64,000 nucleotides of DNA, taken from positions 7,829,501-7,893,500 of the forward strand of contig CM037473.1 in NCBI GenBank assembly GCA_021014325.1, written 5' to 3'. Origin of the DNA: Plazaster borealis (lineage: Eukaryota > Echinodermata > Asteroidea > Forcipulatida > Labidiasteridae). Below the pieces are notes generated by a model that worked only from the letters and a program-made list of their open reading frames with translations, was not told the DNA's origin and searched no databases. Of this stretch, positions 28,101-43,100 are shown piece by piece; positions within the stretch are counted from its first letter, which is position 1; each line of letters opens with the position of its first letter. The position numbers and the translations under genes were made by a program.

Positions 28101-31100
28101 ATATTTTGTAAGCAATCATATATTTTTCAAACAAGATTTTCGAAGATGAATTGTAGGTCATTAAGAATAAGTGTTCATGTTTTTTAATTTGTTTAACTCT
28201 CCTACTGTCTAACCATTAATTTCATTTCATTTTTTCATTTCATTTCATTTCATTTATTAATTCTGATTGTGAAGCCAAGGACTCTCAGAAAAGCGAACTT
28301 AATCACTATATTAGCCAAGAACCACATTGAGAGAAGACAGTTTTAGATTTGGGAGGAAACCCCAGAGAAATACTCCAGGGAAAACCCACGCAGTTGGGTA
28401 GGGACTGAAAACCCAATCCACATATTCTCTATTATAAATGGTTTTGAATGATGGATTGTACCATCCTGCAATCTGATACCATCTTGTAAATTCATCTGCA
28501 CAATACACACATTTTCTGATGTTTTTATGCAACAGGGCCCTTGGAAAACAATATCGGTTGAATGGGCTTGCGTGTATAAACAAGTTTAAATAAATAAATA
28601 ATTACATACATGTAGACACTTAGTTCAGTGCACAGTTATACCACCATACACAACCTGTGCAGTTGAAGGTTTCGATTGGGCGGTTAACTCGCTGAAAAAT
28701 AATTACCAATCATTTTCCATGAAAACAACTATTAAAGGCACTGAACATGTTTGGAAATTGTCAAAGACCAGTGTTCTCACTTGGTGTATCCCAACATATG
28801 CATAAAATAACAAGCCTGTGAAAATTTGGGCTCAATTGTTCGTCGAGGTTGCAAAAAAATGATGAAAGAAAAAACACCCTTGTTGTACAAATTTGTGTGC
28901 TTTCAGATAGGAATAAAAACTTCTTGCAAGAAGTTTTTATTATTTTAGTGAAAAATTACCTCTTTCTCAAAAACTACGTTACTTCAGAGGGAGTCGTTTC
29001 CTACAATGTTTAATACTATCAACAGCTCTCCGTTGCTTGTTATATTTGTTTTGAGGTATTACCAAACGTGTACGATACCTTTAAAATAAATTTATTGAAA
29101 CCAGGGAGGTGACGTCTGGGTGGACGACGTCTGCTCCAGAAGATGTCACTGCAACGGGAGCCAAGCATTGTGTGAGGACTACAGCTGTCACCCAATGGGG
29201 GAATGTGGCATAGTTAATGGCCACAGGGGCTGCTTCTGCAGGAATGGTTTCTATGGCGATGGTGTTGAAAATTGTACAAGAGGTAAGGCCAACCAAGAAT
29301 ATATTGTTTGTTTTTCCTCATCCGACTGATCGTCATTTGCGACCGAAAAAGGTTTTTTATTTTCAATTTTTTTCTTCAATTGTTTTTATTAAAAATCTCT
29401 AAGAAATGGTCGAAAAATGTGGAAACAGGATGAAACTACAAAATCTTGTTAGTTTAACAGTTTTTAGTAGTAAAATACTACACTATCAATTAAAGAGTCC
29501 AATACAGTGAAAGTGTTTTGTTTTGTGTTTGGACATAATATTTTAATACCAAAGAGCTTATATTCCCAAATACAATATCCATATTTAAAAAAAAACAAAG
29601 AAACCCCTGACCCACCGTTCCTTTGTTTCGAGGACCCTCTATGGACAAAGAAATATTTTTTTCTTTGCCTAAGGGAACCTAGTTTGTAAAAAATTAAGTA
29701 AATATAGGATTCTCAGTCATTTTTGTCACACTGACACTGTGTAGAAATCTTGTTTAATTAGTGATGTGTAGGTCTGAAATATACCGGTGGTTGACTCAAC
29801 ATTTTGAACACTTTCGTTGATCAATCTCCTAGTAACAAACGTTGAGTTAAACTAATAGGTTATTTTCAGGACCATAAATTCATGCATGGTTTTACTGATA
29901 AGCTGCATCTTATTACATAATATACGTTGGCAAGATTTTTGTTTCCCTATGTGAAACTGTTCAGGAAAACCGAAGCACTGCCCCCACACACACACACACA
30001 CGTGTGTAAACACCGGCAATCGTGGACCCTCCTTTGTTCAACTCTTTGTGTTAGCAACCGTGGACCACAATGATTTCCTTTGTGATAGCAACCGTGGACC
30101 TATTATCCCTTTTGTTATAGGTCCACGGTTTGAATGTGGATACCTACCCACACACACACACGTTTTGAATGTGGATACCTACCCACTCACACCCAAGTGT
30201 GTAAACACCTGCAATCGGGGACCTCCTATTGTCCCTCTTTTGTTTGTACTTTAACTTTTTAGCAACAGCTCCCATTGGTTTTTGTACATGCTCTCCAACT
30301 GGGGACCCTTCCCCAACCGGGGACCCTATTGTCCTCATTTCTTTTGTTATAGGTCCCCGGTTGAATGTGTATACCTACCCACACAAACAAACAACAACAA
30401 AAACAACGACCAGGGAACCACAGATGTTTAAAAGAACTTTTTCATTTGAAATTGTTTCTGGTAATGAACTTGAATAAACTTGCACTTTTGAATGGAAGAA
30501 GATGGGAAAGGATCAGTTGTGAGAGGAAAAAACACAGATAGAGGAAGATATCGGAATTCTAAGGCCGCATCCAAAGTGGAGGCTACCGCTATGGTTACCG
30601 GCTACGGTTGCTAAGGTTGCCTATACTTCAACGCAGGATGATGCGGAAATCTAGCCCTAGCTGTAGCTACAGTCGTTAATACCGACACTGCCTAATATGC
30701 TACATGGAATAGGGTTGGATTGGAATTAGGGCTATGTCACATAAGGCAGCTACTATCAACTTTGAGGCAACTAGACACTCTGCATTCAAAAGGAACACAT
30801 TGGTAGAATATGATACATTCTTGAAAAGAATGTGTTTCTTATTCTTGGAGATCTTCGGGTATGAAAACCAAGAATCCTCAAAAGTGTTTTCCTCATAGCT
30901 TGTCCAATTGTATATTAAAGCCTGTCGTTTCCTCCACAGCACCCGGGGTTTGTAACGCTTGGGGTGATCCACACTACATCACATTCGACGGTCGCAAGTT
31001 CAACTTCCAAGGAGGATGCGACTACACCCTGGTTGAGGTGTGTCGCAATGATTCACTGGTAGACCTGCCCATCTTTGAGATCACTGCATCTAATATAAAG

Positions 31101-34100
31101 CGGAAGCCCGATGACCAAGTGACGTATACCAATGAACTGAGACTTGATTTGTATGGACGGGTAAGTGGAGTCAAAGTTACTGAACTTCCATGACCATCTC
31201 CCCAATTGTAGTTTTTGATGAAGTATTTGTATTCTGTTTACAGCTTTGTCTAGATGCAACCAGTTTTTTTTTCTTCATCTAACTCAGTAAAACTATTTGA
31301 AGCCCGACAAAAAATAACCTGCGGTCGATTTCACAAAGCACTAAGATTCATCCTCTGATGAAATGTCTGTATCACCATAGTAATTTGTATTGTGACATCA
31401 CTCTTTGCTTAGCAATTAAGATTGATTTGCACCTAAGTAGCTGTTTATGGGTCATGAATTTTGCCAACGTTTTTACCATTAATTTGAAATTGTTCATCTG
31501 TTTTGAGTATGTCATATTTCTATAAACTACAATTAAAAGAACAATATATTTTAAAAAACATCTGGTTTTTAAAAATATTTCTCTTCTGATATCATCAGGT
31601 TATCAAATTGTCCCAACATAACTCTGTAAGCATCGATGGAGTGGTTTTCAAACTACCACTTGCGTTAATAGAGGGCGTCAATATTTGGTACACTGGTAAA
31701 GAAACGGTAAGTTTAGAATACATGCAGGTCATAGAAAGATTGTAATTTCTTCAACTTCTGCATCGGTAAATTGAAAATTGATTTTGTTGAGTGTTGAGGC
31801 TAAGTGGTCTAGTGCACCGGACTCAGGTTCTTGTCACGGTCAGAGTGTTGCTTCGGGTCACGGTCTTGACACCTGTGTCCTTGAGAAAGACACTTAAAGG
31901 AACGTTACAGAACTGGTAATTAAAATTTTCTTGGAGATCACAGATTTACATAAAACTTACACGGTCTAATGATGATGATAGCAGAAAACATCCCTAGAAA
32001 TATTTCTGTCTGAAATGTCATATTTGATGAGAAATAAATAAAACTAATTTCCGATTGGAGTTTATCGCTCATGAGCGTTTTATTCATGCATTGTATAACA
32101 CATGCAAATGTGTAATCGGTTTTTCACTATTTTCTCGTGACCCAGAGGGCCGATCGATTTCAGACTTCTACAGGTTTGTCAGTTTATGTATATGGTGGAT
32201 TATATAAAGTGCTTACACTGTTTTGTGAGCAAAAACCAATTCTGTAATGTTCCTTTAACAATATTTGCTTTGTCCTTCAGATGGGACATTAAGCAATATA
32301 TAGGTCATGTGTGTTGTGTTAATACACGAAAAGACCCAAGTACACTTAACATTAAGAGAAGGGGAAATGCCTAGCTGTGTTTCTGGCACTTGACTGCAGG
32401 GGCAGGGGCAGCATGTTTCCGAGCAACAGTAATTGAGTTTACTTTTGTTGTCCCTGACCGGCATGATTTGTCGTTGTTTTTCCCGGGTTTGGTTTTCCTG
32501 TCTTAGTTTTTTGGTTGGTTCCCCTCCTGCATGCCCCAACCCCACTCGCTCAATTTGTTTTTGGTCCCTAGTTGTCTTTTTCCCTTGCTTTTATTACTTG
32601 CTTATATTATTTATTCATTTATTTATTTTGAATTTGTATTTATTTATTTATTTATTTATTTAAATTGTAATTATTTTCCCCCACTTTTTATTATTTATTT
32701 TTCTAGGGCCTACTTATTTACTTGTTTTCTATTGTTTTACTTTTTGTTTTTTGTTTGGATCACTTCTTTATTCATCTTCTTGTACTCGCTTCTCTGTTAT
32801 TTTTTATAGTTGGGTTCTCATAATTCAATTTAGCTCTGCTAACCTGTTGTAAAAATGATGAGCGCTTTGAGACACCCCGTGGGGTGTGATAAAGTGGTTT
32901 ATGAAAACTGTATATTATTATTGTTATTTTTAAAAATTTCGAATTATATTTAAACCTGACAATGTAAAGTTGATTGTGATTGTCCTGCAAGGGACTCATG
33001 GCAAATATTTCTCAATAAACCATATTTTTGACCGCGTGAGGGCGTGTGTGAACCGAATTCACGTGATACAAAACAAGTAAACAAACTGGGTTTTTTTCAT
33101 TGTTGTTGTTATCATGTTCATTTATTTCATCATTGATAAAGGAAACTACGAACAGGCAATTAAAATACGATGAAACTGTAATTGTGATGCAAGACAAATC
33201 CCTGATGAAAGCGCCCTCATGCTGTCAAAAATATGGTCAATTATAATACCCAGTGGAGTAGCAACAGGTTGAGGGGGAGGCGGACCATGGAGTTTTGAAG
33301 TTCCCATTGCCACATCTTTCCTTTCCTAAAAAAACAAATGGATGTCTATAATTCACAAAGAATTATAAATATCTCTTCTTCTACATTTCTTTGTAGGTTT
33401 TGTCGACCAGATTCGGTTTGTCCATTCGTTGGGATGGGAGGTACACTGTAGCCATAACGGTGCCTCCAGCATTTGACAGTGCTCTGTGTGGTTTGTGTGG
33501 AAACTATGATACAATCAAAGATAATGACTTCATCTTGTCAGATGGGTCTATGGTAAGTGAATTATTCAGCCACATTGAAAGCAGTTTTTCACTAACAAGT
33601 TCTGCCATTTTGTAGAACCAAATGTTTGACTCCTCAAAATGGCGGACTGTGTTAGTTTATGAAATAACAGGAAAAAAACCGAAATTTGAGGGATGTTTGT
33701 ATGAATCTTTATATTATGCTTCTAAAACATCTTGGCAACCAATTTAATTTCATGACAAATGCTTTTATAGCCCAAAGCGCCCAATCTGAAAGCAATTTGT
33801 CATTTTAAGCAATTGAAAAAAAAAATTTACTCCTTAGATACTATTTGTTTTTGTTTAATCTTCATCATACACCAAGCATGACAACTACTGCTTTGTTTGT
33901 TTGTTTGTTTGTTTGTTGTGACACAATTTTCCAAGTATAAGGCTGGAAAAACAATACCAAACAGAAATATAGTTTTGTTTTAGAAGCAGAAAGTATTTTA
34001 ATGTAGCAACGGTGGAAAAATGTCAGTTCAGGACATGACCTTTACTTTAACCTTTTTGGTTGGGTGGAAGTAGGTCAAATCTTGCAGCCGTTTGTAGCCG

Positions 34101-37100
34101 CTATAAGCCATTTTGAGATATGGCGGACACATTACTATAACACTGTTTGGTTTGGGTAAATTTGTCTGTATACACCCAAATCCTACAGTGCACCCCTATA
34201 GTGTCCACCATACCTCGAAAAGGCTTATGGGCATGTTGGTGCAAACCTTTGCAACTTCTAAAGGTTGTTAGCTTTCATCTGCTGATCAAATTTGGCCTTC
34301 AATTGAAATAATAACATTAAAACACAATCAGTGTGTTTTAACTGCTCTGATAATTAATACAATATTGTTGTATAAGCCAATAAAAGTGAATCCAACTTAC
34401 GAAATTAATATGTGGAGTATTAAAAAAAAAAAACATTTAAAAATTATTGTTTCACATTTTAACTGATGATTGTGGCGATCATTTGAAAAGAAAAAAATAT
34501 GTTATTGTTTTTTTTGTGACAAATGGTGCCTGATTAAGTCTTGAGTGAATACATTGTTTTCACACATTTACAAGGTGATCATTTATCCAAATATTACTGA
34601 TTGATAAGACAGACACAGTGCATTCGACTGTTTAAAAACAAATACCAAAGATTGTCCAGTTTCACTTTTCGAATATGTCAAGTTGCAACCTCGTCCCCAA
34701 GGTGTGTCAAGCAGTACGAGGTTGACCGCTCTCTCACCCTGGTATTGGATCATTTGCATATCCAAAATTGTTGGATACGTATGCAAATTAGAATAGTCTG
34801 GCTGTGAACATGGTGAATACTGAATGAGTACAACGTTAGACTTTTGTACACCAGTCGTTGTCCAATCACGGTCCAAGTAAGGAGTTTCCCTCCCAGGGTT
34901 CACTATTGTAAACATGGTTGGAAATAAAGTAAACCATGGGGACGAGGTTGGTCACGTTGGTCTTAGATATGTGAAAACCAGCCTTTATGTAATTTCTTGT
35001 GATTTTCAGACACCAGATGATGCAACACTGTTTGCTGATAGCTGGGTTGTGGACAACGCAAGATGTGATTCTGAGCCTGATGAGACGGATCCTTGTCAGC
35101 TGTATGCAAACCTGACCGTAGGACAAGATTTATGCTTCGTTGTCAAACAGCCAAATGGTAAGCACATAACCAAAAAAATGTCTGCAGTTTTCATTTTGTT
35201 ATTTAAAAAAATTAATTCTAACGTGAACATCAGAAACATTAGTTTCATTTTGAGGATTCATAACAGCTCAGTTTTGTGTATAATAAGAAAAATAAAATAA
35301 AAATAAAATAGTGTTTCAGCAACAGATCTTACAGTACTCTACCTCCAAATTTGGAAATTGAATAGAAATATAATTACGTTAATAATTCTGTAATTTCTTC
35401 ATATATATGTACAGTGCACTCTGACTTGTTTTTACTGTTTTTACATTTGATGAGGTAATACCTTTTATGTTAACTTGACCTGATGGGCAAAATGTCTGCA
35501 ATTCCATCCTTGGCTGCTGCGTGAGGTTTTTTTTAATGTACAAACCAACCCTAACCATCAATGACTGGAACTTATCATTATAATATCTGTTTTAAACCGA
35601 AGAGCGCACAAATGTTCATTTGGTTGCCTATAAAATAGTCCCATGAAAGGTTTAATTTTGTGTTTTGTATATTTATATGTAAAACTACAAAATAAATAAC
35701 TTTGCTGTGGCCGAGGGGGTACAAGCAACGGACTCAAGCTCTGGTGTTTCTAGTCAGCAGAGTGTGGGTTTGAGTCCCAGTTGTGGTACTTGTGTCCTTG
35801 AGCAAGATACTTGACCATAATTGTCTTGCTTGCTTTGTCCTTCGGATGGGACATTATTAGCCATAGGTCCCCTCTGTAATATAGTAATGGTAGGGCACTC
35901 AAAAGAACCCAGAACACTTATCGTGGAAGAGTAGGGATTAACCCCTGTGTTTCTTGTTCACACAGCAATCACCCTTCCTTTCAGGTTTCGGCCCCAGGCT
36001 TATGGGCTGCAGTGATTAAGTTCACTTATGAGGGATCCTTGGTTTCATTACCAGATAAAACAAAAATAATAATAACTGTGTCTGCCTTCTTTTTGTCGTT
36101 CTTAGGTCCCTTTGCGGAATGCAATATCCATCTAGACCCCAATATCTATTTTGATGCATGTGTCTACGATGCATGTGCCACACTGCCAGACCTTGGCGTC
36201 ATCTGTGATGACATCAGCCTTTATGCTGAAGCCTGTACTAAACATGGCTTCCCACCCTCATCCTGGAGGAGAGAAGATTTTTGCGGTAAGTTCCAAATTT
36301 ATTTAACTTGTTATTTGTTCCACTCCTTTGTCTGATTGAGGAATTTGACAACCTTAAGGAGTAGGGTCAGGTTATTGTATGATTACAATGTTACAAATGA
36401 ATTATATTTTAATTAGGAAATTTCAAGTAGAGAATGTTTGCATACAACAGCTTTTACACAGAAACAATCACCTCTGCAATAGCAATTGTAATTGTATTAT
36501 ATAATAATTCTTTCGAGTACACAATGTATTGATCTATTCAACCAAGAAGTACTGGCTCTGAAAAGAGCTGGTTGGATTGTTTGTTCTTAACGTTTCCACC
36601 AGTGCGCTCTCTTGGAAATGTTAATAAAGAACTAATTTTAATTAAATGTGTTAACTGAGTGTCTGGCAGATATAGCCACAAATTCTTCTGCCATCTTGAT
36701 TGTCTGAAGAAATATAAATTGTTGCTGCTTTTTTTTGGTGTTGGAAATAGCTATTGATATGAAGTAAATTGAATTTGTGTCATATTTTGTAATATTTTTC
36801 AGATGGCTCCTGTTTGTGTGTTCCTCTGTACTTTTCAAATATTTGTTTTCTCATTTTAATTGATCATTTTAAATGATATTTGTGTGTCAATTTTCTTTTG
36901 ATTTCTTTTTTAATTCTTTCTTTTGATTTCTTTACTGTTTGAAGTTCTTTTGATATGCTTTAAATGCCTTTTGTAAATAATTGTTTTACTTAGACTATTG
37001 TTGATATGCATAATTGTGTTGTGTTGAAGTGTTTACAGTCAATTTTAAAGATTGGAAAGAACATTCTGTGTGACCATTTCAAGAAACAATACTATATGTT

Positions 37101-40100
37101 CAATGTGTGTGGCATATTGAGCTCTCTCTGATTGCCTTTAATTGTAGGGTGGATTATAGTGCAAATGAAGTCATAGTTTTCAATAATTGTTTTTTTGTTT
37201 CGTTTTAAATAATGTGAAGAAACGAGTATCGGCTAAATGCTTCAATATTTCAATATTGCAAATGTGTTAATTTTACTATCAAATGTAGTACCAAGCCCTT
37301 TACCCACCTATCTGACTACAAATCAAAATTAACCGTTTTTGATTTGTTCACATTGGTTTTCCAATATTATTTTCCTCAATGATCTAACTTTGACCTGCAT
37401 GCTATACCAGGTAACCTGGTCAAATAAAAAAGCTTTGTGTGACTTGGGTAGATACGAACATTCTTCCTTTCTTCCACTGACTCCAATCCTTCTTATTTGA
37501 TATCCCCGTTGCCACTTTCAGCTCTCCGATGTCCCGGCGGTCAAATCTACTCACCATGTGCTCCAGTGTGCCCAGAAACATGCGCCAGTCGTGACGTACA
37601 GGGCACGGCCAGATGTGATTCGTGCCAGGAAGGCTGTGTGTGCCCGCCAGGATTCAAACTCGATGATCGGCAGTGTGTTCCTTCCAGTCAGTGCGGCTGC
37701 ACGGATCAAGGCTATTATTACTCGGTATGTATTGATCAGGGGGCTTAGGGTTGTTAACAAGTTTCTCTTCAGTCTCCTGCTGATGATGACTAAAGCAGGC
37801 TAGCTAGTCGAACAATGATACCAACAATATCTCACTCCACTGCAGTAAAGATAATACGAGAAGTCCCCTCGATCCACAAACTGAAAGTAGCATTCCCTCA
37901 AATTTGTCATATCTATGTATATTTGCAATAGGACAAATTCGTATCAACACTAATTAGTCTCCAAAATTGTCCTAATCTACTCCAACAGTTGACAAATAGC
38001 CTGACCAGTTCTTAAAGAACAATCTACACAGCAAAGTAGATATTTTCTCATGATGCTAACACAAACCAACTATACAAGTTTGAAATACTTCACCAATTTA
38101 CTTTACTAAATACAGATGTCTCAATAGTACTGGAATAAACTTGATAATGGGTGAGCTTTTTAGGATGAAACTTGTTATTAGAATTTGTAATTATTTGTGT
38201 GGTAACTTCTGAGTGACTTTAAGAGTATGTCCTTTCGTTAGATATACAGATTATCGATCATATACTTTTCTTTTGTAAAACCAAGGAATGAATTAAACTC
38301 TTCGAAGAGTAAGGTCAATGACAACTCACTATCAACTTATAATTAGCCTATCAACATGCTCTAGTGGACAGTTATTGAAGTTACATTTTCATATGATTAC
38401 AGTTAATCCATGATTATTCTAACTCAATAAAACCTAGTGGTTTATAACTCAATTATCACAGACGGAACCTTTTAAGAGTTTAATTAATACATCCGTTTCT
38501 GTGACAATTCCATTTTTAGAGGAAAAACAGCTTTCGTGCATTTATGTTGTAGTTCTTTAAAGGTGTCGTACACATTTGGTAACGACTCAAAACAAATCTT
38601 AGCATAAAAACTTACTTGGAAACACGCAACGGAGAGCTGTTGATAGTATAAAACATTGTAAGAAACCACTCCCTCTGAAGTAACGTAGTTTTTGAGAAAG
38701 AGGTAATTTCTCACTAAAATAATAAAAGCTTCTTGCAACAAGTTTTTATTCCTATCTGAATGCACACAATTGTACAACAAGGGTGTTTTTTCTTTCATCA
38801 TTTCCTTGCAACTTCGATGACCAATTGAGCCCAATTTTTTACAGGCTTGTTATTTTATGCATATATGTTGGGATACACCAAGTGAGAACACTGGTCTTTG
38901 ACAATTACCAAACGTGTTCAGTGCCTTTAAGGGCAAATTTGAAGTACTTTTTCCCGATTTGAATTCAGATCGGAGATGAATGGGTTCGTGACAACTGCAC
39001 AGACGAGTGTATTTGTACAGAGTTCCAGACAGTACAATGCCGCCCCCTACGATGTCATGAATATGCATCATGCGGCGTTGTAGACCGACACCGCATTTGC
39101 ATATGCAACGAGGGTTACCTCGGCAATGGCATCAACTGCACACAAATCAGAGGACCAACCACAGGTGAGATCCAAATCTGTTCATTCATAAGTTTATTAA
39201 TCACGTTGACCTTTGAACGCATTGTTAAATGAAAACGAAAATCTTCCGAGATAGTCTGAACAGTTCCAGGTTTTTTTTTAACCAGCCAATCAGAGACACC
39301 CACATATTTCGAGATCTATGAAACACTTTGATTGATTTGTCTATAGCATTATAATACAAGTCAGGTCAGAGGATCTCGAAGTGACAAGGTCAAACAGCGG
39401 GGCACATTCATCAAGTTATTGCTTACCCATCCATTGGGTGGGTATCTAAAGAACTCAAGCTGTGGTTAAACCATTATCTGGAGGTCGATTGATTTCAACA
39501 TCTTTTCACCCTTTTGTGTACGTCAGTCGATTGCGATGACGACCAAAGTGAACAATGGAACTTTCGTCTTTTCACTTCTTTTAATAGAACAACAATACCT
39601 CTGTTTAAGTTTAAATATGGTATCCAGGGTCAGGAGAAATATCTCTTGTGAAATACCCATGCCGAAATGGAAGTATTGTAATTTTAAAAGTATTCTTAAA
39701 ATGACGTTTTAAGATAAAGTAGAACTCTGACACTTTTGGCTAAATTGCATCTCAACAAGTCTTTATAGTTTCACTGATTTAAGAAGAATATTGAACGGCC
39801 AACCTGCGGAAGTGTCAACTTGTTTGTTTTCCTTTGCAAAAATAGCAACACAATGGATTTTACCGTAATAATCATAGGTCGGCCCTTGTAGTCAATAGAA
39901 AGGTCCTATTTTTCTCCAAAGGTCAAATGCCATGCCTGAAAGCATAGAATACCAGAAGAACTTTTACACTTTTTCCAATTCAATCGGTTGGCCTACGCTA
40001 CATCCTAAATTGTTTAACAAAGAAATGAAAACCTTCAGGTCGAGTGTTCAGATCGTGCAGTAACAATCTTGAAGGGTTATTTCTCGACTTTACGATTGTT

Positions 40101-43100
40101 TTAATAAAGTGCAGACCTTTGCTTGTGAACGTTTCCTGCCTTTAATTTCAGGTAATTTAAGTTTTATACTTGGAAACTGATCAATATAGTAATGAAAATA
40201 TTGAGATTGGTAAATAGATTTGGTACCCGTAGCTATCGCTATGTATCCATAATGATTGTACATTCACCTCTTGTTCATACTTCTCAACTTTAACATAATA
40301 GGTTTACTCACAAAGACCTGAAATACACACCTCTCCCTGGATGTTTAATAAACGGCGCGGACATCAATTTATTACCATCGAACTGTTTGCCTTATTCAAT
40401 AAAATGCACTCGATTTTCTCTTTACATTGATGGATTAAATGGATTGAATAAATTCCTTGAAACGTGTCGCTTTTATAGGAATACAAAATAGGCAAAATTT
40501 AGTTTTATAAGCTATGTATTTTGTGAAACTGAAATTTCAAATGATATGTATTTCTGTGTATGGAAAGTATGCCACACCTATACTTTGGTCCCTCTAAATA
40601 TTAACACGAAGTGCATGACTTACATGACGAGCTTAAGCTGATAACTCTTAGCCAATCACGATCCCCGGTGTAGCGGGCCAATCACGATCCACGATGTATA
40701 ATAATGACTTAAGGCACCGCTACCAAGTGTGCTCAGGTTTTGAAACGTCACTGAAGTACACCTGGTGGCGATGTCACATGTCACGTGATAGAGGATGGTT
40801 CTTCACGCTGATTTCCGGGTCTTATGCGTTCTCTTCCGGTCCCGAGTGAAACATGATATCGAACTCCTAAAAAGAGAAAATTTTAACCACAATGGATCGT
40901 GGACTTCGTCAAATTGTGCCTACTGCCATTGAGGATACTCCATTTTATTACGGAGAACGTACTTCAGATCGTGCCATTCCATAAGGAAGTGTGCTGTTGT
41001 CAACCCGTAAGGAAGTGTGCTCTTGTCAACCCCTAATATTAAGTGCACTCTCATGCTAACTTGTAAAGGAAGTATGCTCTCATGCTAACTTGTAGAGGAA
41101 GTGAGCTCCCATGCCAGCTCGTAAATAAGTGTGCTCTTCCCAACCCCTAATTAAGTGTGCTCTCATGCTAACTTGTAAAGGAAGTATGCTCTCATGCTAA
41201 CTTGTAAAGGAAGTGAGCTCCCATGCCAGCTCGTAAAGAAGTGTGCTTTTGCCAACCCCTAATTAAGTGTGCTCTCATGCTAACGTGTAAAGGAAGTATG
41301 CTCTCATGCTAACTTGTAGAGGAAGTGAGCTCCCATGCCAGCTCGTAAAGAAGTGTGCTCTTGCCAACCCCTAATTAAGTGTGCTCTCATGCTAACTTGT
41401 AAAGGAAGTATGCTCTCATGCTAACTTGTAAAGGAAGTGAGCTCCCATGCCAGCTCGTAAAGAAGTGTGCTCTTGCCAACCCCTAATTAAGTGTGCTCTC
41501 ATGCTAACTTGTAAAGGAAGTATGCTCTCATGCTAACTTGTAAAGGAAGTGAGCTCCCATGCCAGCTCGTAAAGAAGTGTGCTCTTGCCAACCCCTAATT
41601 AAGTGTGCTCTCATGCTAACTTGTAAAGGAAGTGTGCTCCCATGCCAGCTCGTAAGGAAGTGTGCTCACAACGATTTTCCATCTTGGGAGAAACCAATTC
41701 CAGAAGTTGAACTCCTGATTGAATTTTTATTGGACTATTGGGAGGTTCTCAAACCACGAAGCCCGTTGGAACTTGGTTTCTCCAAAATGTGGTTGTTGAT
41801 AGCTGATTGTTGTTTACATTCTTTGAAATGCCTGTTTGTAATAAGAGCGAAAATGTTTCATTGTGGACCTTGAGATCTTCCTTTTTGATTCTCTGTTGCT
41901 CCTGTCTCTTTCTCAGGTAGAAGTGATATGCGCTGTACAAATGCGGTTAATAAAACTAATTAATATTTGTTATTGTTATTGCGGGACACGTTGCTTTGAC
42001 GTAGATTTCCAGTTGATTCAATGAACGGAATGTCTGAGGCAATCGTTTCCGATATCAGCAAATCGTAATCTAACAGACTTGGTTGGATAACTTGTTTACA
42101 AACATATGTGAAAAAAACGTTTGAATGTTTAAACAATTGTGTACAAAGCTAAAATTATTATCTACTTAAACATTGAACATCAACAAAAACCTGTACCCAG
42201 TGAAAACAAATGATGGTAGGCCTATCACTTTGGGAAAAAAATGTATACGTGAAAATAAGTAAAACTTTTATTTATTTGTAAAATTCAGCGGCCAGACTGT
42301 GACAGACATTGAGGAGTATCCTGTAGGATGACATCCCATAATGGGATTATCATGTAACATTTGTATAGTTTGCTTTTCTATATATTTTTTTATTTGCTTA
42401 TAGTTATAACTATAAGCATTTACAGTGACATTTCAGTGTGAAATTTATCGCGAAGGTCTTCGAAGTACACGTACATTCCAAATAGGTACCGGTTTTTTGG
42501 TCTGTCTTTATTCAAATGTTTGTTTCTGCTTTATCTTCTCAAATGGGAGGGCGCTGTTTTTTTCCACGCTAGCAAACTCGCATGGAATTGCGCAGCATGT
42601 TTTCTCCACTCACTCGCAATAACATTCACGTTTATTGTGATGATTAAACACATAATATAATAGGGTTTTTTTCAAAAGAGGAAAGGAAAAATGTCACAAA
42701 AGGTTTTTTTTCTTTTTTTCTTTTTTGTCTTGCTACTTTTTTTATACTAACTTTCCCAGGGTTCCTAACATACCGATAGCGTAAATGCCACCCAGCGATT
42801 CATTGTGAAAACGCACTCGGGCTTATGACCGTTGCTACAAACCAGGCCGGTTACCTGGCATTGTGTATTTATGGGTCCCTACATCACTAAGCCTAAATCT
42901 ACGGAGATTTAATAATTGTATGGGTCACGTAAACCGCGCACACAATGGAGGGGAAATTTCATGGGAACCACCGGATGGGAAGCTTTTTTTCTTTTCTCTC
43001 TCTCTCCCGGTTTAGCAAGATAATAAGAAATGATTCGACTAACCCTGTACACCAGAGTACATTGAGGAAAAGAACAACTCTGGCCACTGTTTATGAAAAG

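Larger units (their letters stand above)
31793..32935 (+). mobile_element. tRNA-derived SINE split by a family 2 element and by low-complexity sequence
   Basis: The head (AAGTGGTCTAGTGCACCGG, near-B-box CTTCGGGTC) runs to 31897. The family 2 element occupies 31898-32254, and the body resumes with TTTGCTTTGTCCTTCAG. About 400 bp of T-rich sequence with (TTTA)n interrupts it before the tail (GAGCGCTTTGAGACACCCC) near 32860. Confidence 0.75.

Noticed and set aside
32433..32809. Membrane-protein-like reading frames rich in Phe and Leu
   Set aside because: They come from T-rich simple sequence (TTTA and TTTC runs) inside a split SINE.
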